NCBI RefSeq assembly: GCF_030826625.1
Contig: NZ_JAPJNQ010000034.1
Location: forward strand, 1-22,751
DNA: 22,751 nucleotides
From: Corynebacterium sp.
GTDB taxonomy: Bacteria; Actinomycetota; Actinomycetes; Mycobacteriales; Mycobacteriaceae
Direction: 5' to 3'
Translations under genes and position numbers: made by a program
Notes under the pieces: generated by a model
What the model was told of the DNA's origin: nothing
Seen by the model: the letters and a program-made list of their open reading frames with translations, nothing else
Database searches by the model: none
Part shown: one piece after another, positions 20,406-22,751 of the stretch
Position numbering within the stretch: the first letter of the stretch is position 1
Layout of the letters: each line of letters begins with the position of its first letter

Positions 20406-20411
20406 ATCTTA
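20406..20411 (-). promoter_or_regulatory. -10 box for probably leaderless DUF6542 gene mRNA
   Basis: TAAGAT on the minus strand ends 8 nt before the GTG at 20397 and includes the TAA stop of rmuC. No Shine-Dalgarno sequence precedes the GTG. Confidence 0.4.
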
Positions 20412-21668
20412 GCCGAAGTTGGGGTCGCGAGAGTCTGCGACATCGTGGTTCGTTGGTGGGGTGGCAAGATCATCGCGTAGAAAATCCGCGGGGGCTTCGC
20501 CGCGAGTACTAGCGCCGATGCTGTTGGTGCCATTATTTTCTTGGGTGCTGGCGAATTCTTGTATGCCATCGATGCGAGTGTTGTCCGCGCTATGGCGTGC
20601 ACGATGCGCAGCGTGATACGGCTTGACCGGTTGCTGTGAGCTAACACCCATTTCCGCTAAGCGGCGAGCTGAGACCATGACGCGCGAATCCAGCGAGGAA
20701 AGAGTGGAATTATAGGCCTCGACCGCTTTATCGAGGTTTCTTCCGACGCTGTTGTAATGCTCGCTGACGGTATTCAGGCGCGTATACAGCTGTCTACCCA
20801 ATTCGTGGATCTCTTTGGCTTTATCTGAGAAATCCTCTTGTCGCCATCCCAAAGCCACTGTCCGCAAAAGTGCAAATAAGGTCGTTGGGGTAGCGATGAC
20901 GATATTGCGGGCAAAGGCAAATTCCAGCAACTCAGGGTCGGTGTTGAGAGCAGAATCTAAAAATGGATCCGCTGGTACAAACAGCACGACGAATTCTGGG
21001 CTTGGCTGGAACGCATCGAGGTATGGTTTGGCCGATAAGTTGGCTACATGCGTGCGCAATAAATGTGCATGTCGACGCAAATATGCTGCATGTTCTTCGG
21101 GATCGTTGGTATCGAGTGCATCGAGATACGATGAAAATGGCACTTTGGCATCGACGATAATCTGTCTGCCACCGGCCAAGTGAATCACCATATCGGGGCG
21201 GACAATTTTTTCGCCTAATTTCGCGGATGCTTGCACGCTGAAATCGCAGTGTTCAACCATTCCACCTAGCTCAACGACCCGTTGCAGCTGTATTTCTCCC
21301 CACCGGCCGCGAACATTTGGGCTGCGTAAGGCATTAACTAGTTGATCAGTGCGTTCGTTTAACCGCGTCGAAGTGCGAGACAGTGCTTGGACTTGGCTCG
21401 TTAGCGATGCAGCAGTATGGCTGCGTTCGTTTTCCATGGCACGCAGCTGGCCGTCGATATTGTGAAGAGATCGCTCGACGACGGCGAGCGATTCCAGAGC
21501 CGGGGTGAGGGCAGGGTCTTGCTGGTGAACAGGCTGGGAAGGCTCGTCGGGCCGGGAAGGTACAGGGGCTTTCGTGGTGCGTAGACTGTCGTGCGCGAAC
21601 CAGCCGAGCGCGATGCCCAGCACGAGCGCAACGATGACGGAAATGACGGCGGCTACAGAAAGAGTCAT
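20409..21668 (-). CDS. rmuC: DNA recombination protein RmuC
   Basis: A 419-residue protein. An N-terminal membrane helix (about 3-24) and a coiled-coil-prone stretch (about 55-115) precede the RmuC nuclease-like core: RGRWGEIQLQRVVELGGM (120-137), then RPDMVIHLAGGRQIIVDAKVPFSSYLDAL (157-185), whose Asp173 and Lys175 fit a PD-(D/E)xK active site. NIVIATPTTLFALLRTVALGWRQ follows. The family limits inversions and other rearrangements, likely by cutting DNA structures. The tail after about residue 340 is polar and variable. It starts at ATG 21668, 9 nt after the transporter stop, so an operon with it is likely. Confidence 0.92.
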   Translation of the reverse strand: MTLSVAAVISVIVALVLGIALGWFAHDSLRTTKAPVPSRPDEPSQPVHQQDPALTPALESLAVVERSLHNIDGQLRAMENERSHTAASLTSQVQALSRTSTRLNERTDQLVNALRSPNVRGRWGEIQLQRVVELGGMVEHCDFSVQASAKLGEKIVRPDMVIHLAGGRQIIVDAKVPFSSYLDALDTNDPEEHAAYLRRHAHLLRTHVANLSAKPYLDAFQPSPEFVVLFVPADPFLDSALNTDPELLEFAFARNIVIATPTTLFALLRTVALGWRQEDFSDKAKEIHELGRQLYTRLNTVSEHYNSVGRNLDKAVEAYNSTLSSLDSRVMVSARRLAEMGVSSQQPVKPYHAAHRARHSADNTRIDGIQEFASTQENNGTNSIGASTRGEAPADFLRDDLATPPTNHDVADSRDPNFG

Positions 21669-21677
21669 GTAATCGCT

Positions 21678-22751
21678 CTAGGATTCTTCGTTTCGTGTTT
21701 GTACAGATTTTTGTGCGGGGTCTTGTGCGGAATGAGATTTATTGTTTCCAGAAATCTTTTTCCACCATTGTGAGAACCGTTCGGTAGCCAAACGGTGTTC
21801 GTGACGCGTGGTTGCGTCGTCGGGGCGAGCGTCCAGGTCGATGTGCTTTTCGAGCTGGTCTTCGAGATCATCGTCAAGGTGGATCGCAGCTTCCTTGGTG
21901 TATTTCGCTGCGTCTTCATGTGCATGCGGCTGCGAGCTGCCATCTTGGCGCCAAGAACGACGAAGGCTGAGGCCATTATCTTCAGTGAATTTTGCTGCAA
22001 GCTTACCGGCAACGGTGACGGAAGTGATGTCGCGCGCACGGCGCTCACCTGATTCCAGGGTCAAAATGTCTTGCGCGTAGCGGTAGCACACCGCGACCAT
22101 TGCAGCTACTGGTACGGCCAGGAACGCTCCGATGAGGTTGAACAATGCGGCACCTGTGATCACCGAAATCAATACGACGACGGGGTGCAGGTTCATTGCT
22201 CGGGCTTGGAACCATGGTGACAGGATGTTGCTTTCTATTTGTTGCACGGCAACCACGACGATCAGCACGATGACTGCCTCTGTGAAACCAAGGCTGACAA
22301 GGGCAATCAACGTCGACAAGGCGCCCGCGGTGATGGCACCGGCGAATGGAATGAATCCAGCCATAAAGGTGATGATCGCCAGTGCCAGTGCGAGGGGTAC
22401 GCCGATGATGACCAGTCCCAGCCCAATGAAGACCGCGTCAATGAGTGACACCAGTGCTTGGGCTCGGATGAATCCACCGAGGGTGAGCCATGCGCGGGTG
22501 AGAAGCTCCGTCATGTGCCAACCGGTGCGGCGACCAGTTGCCCGGCGCAGCCACGGTAAGAATTTGTGGCCGTCTTTGAGGAAGAAAAACGTCAAAACCA
22601 AGACGACGAACAACGTGATGATCATCGAGGTGGCAGTTTCAATGCCAGCGAAAACTCCACCGACGATGGTGTCAGCTTGGTCTTGCATCCAGGTGAAGAT
22701 TTCGTCGATGAAATTCGATAAATCTTCGCTATTGAGGTGCAGTGGTGGGCC
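21678..22751 (-). CDS. AI-2E/PerM family transporter, C-terminal part (cut by window edge)
   Basis: Partial: 357 residues are present and the frame stays open through the right edge, beginning GPPLHLNSEDLSNFIDEIF. Met at 22688 is internal and not the start. Membrane segments include MIITLFVVLVLTFFFLKDGHKF, the family-typical LTLGGFIRAQALVSLIDAVFIGLGL, GVPLALALAIITFMAGFIPFAGAI, and AVQQIESNILSPWFQARAMNLHPVVVLISV. This is the C-terminal core of the AI-2E (UPF0118/PerM) exporter family, whose substrates vary. A roughly 125-residue charged cytoplasmic tail (Asp, His, Glu, Arg) follows. The N-terminus and promoter lie outside. Upstream of rmuC in the same operon. Confidence 0.88.
   Translation of the reverse strand, partial: GPPLHLNSEDLSNFIDEIFTWMQDQADTIVGGVFAGIETATSMIITLFVVLVLTFFFLKDGHKFLPWLRRATGRRTGWHMTELLTRAWLTLGGFIRAQALVSLIDAVFIGLGLVIIGVPLALALAIITFMAGFIPFAGAITAGALSTLIALVSLGFTEAVIVLIVVVAVQQIESNILSPWFQARAMNLHPVVVLISVITGAALFNLIGAFLAVPVAAMVAVCYRYAQDILTLESGERRARDITSVTVAGKLAAKFTEDNGLSLRRSWRQDGSSQPHAHEDAAKYTKEAAIHLDDDLEDQLEKHIDLDARPDDATTRHEHRLATERFSQWWKKISGNNKSHSAQDPAQKSVQTRNEES

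Noticed and set aside
21678..22688. AI-2E transporter starting at Met 22688
   Set aside because: The frame stays open to the right edge of the window and the upstream residues (NSEDLSNFIDEIFTW) fit the family, so this Met is internal.

Overview
The window looks like a chromosomal segment of a Corynebacterium or a close relative. This rests on gene content read by eye: the block fum - glpX - DUF4245 and the block xseA/xseB - ispH - DUF6542 protein - rmuC, both laid out as in corynebacteria; several starts sitting 6-8 nt behind a -10 box, as in the leaderless mRNAs common in this group; and a PPE/ESX-like protein with a DUF3558-type lipoprotein.

Layout. (1) 1-3184, minus strand: a 5-oxoproline (pyroglutamate) degradation operon. 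It runs NRAMP-like permease, pxpA, pxpB, pxpC, with pxpC cut by the left edge. A divergent FadR-type GntR regulator follows at 3381-4001, with an 11-bp operator-like palindrome in the intergenic gap. (2) 4021-6173, plus: two tandem, related proteins of unknown function with a DUF1444-like layout. (3) 6223-9025, minus: a DUF3558-type lipoprotein and a 696-residue PPE/ESX-like protein with a YxxxD motif and a long Gly/Ser/Asn-rich tail, a candidate type VII secretion pair. (4) 9026-10213: about 1.2 kb with no convincing gene, but with a dense run of unrelated inverted repeats between 9117 and 9572 and more scattered to 10159. This is the least explained part of the window. (5) 10214-13343, minus: YjdM/PhnA zinc-ribbon protein, class II fumarase with a clear terminator, and class II fructose-1,6-bisphosphatase, followed by a DUF4245 membrane-anchored protein on plus. 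(6) 14164-18491, minus: xseA, xseB, an ornithine-cyclodeaminase-family protein and a type I glutamine synthetase homologue whose adenylylation tyrosine position holds a serine. (7) 18662-22751: ispH (plus), converging by a 4-nt stop overlap on a minus-strand group of DUF6542 membrane protein, rmuC and an AI-2E family transporter that runs off the right edge.

How the genes fit together. The Pxp proteins hydrolyse 5-oxoproline to glutamate, and the linked permease and GntR regulator would supply uptake and substrate-dependent control. Fumarase and GlpX are core carbon metabolism (TCA cycle and gluconeogenesis), IspH ends the MEP isoprenoid pathway, and XseAB and RmuC act on DNA. The accessory part is 4021-10213: paralogues, a candidate secreted PPE-like protein with its lipoprotein, and the hairpin-rich tract. 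I see no tRNA, rRNA, CRISPR array, transposase or integrase gene.
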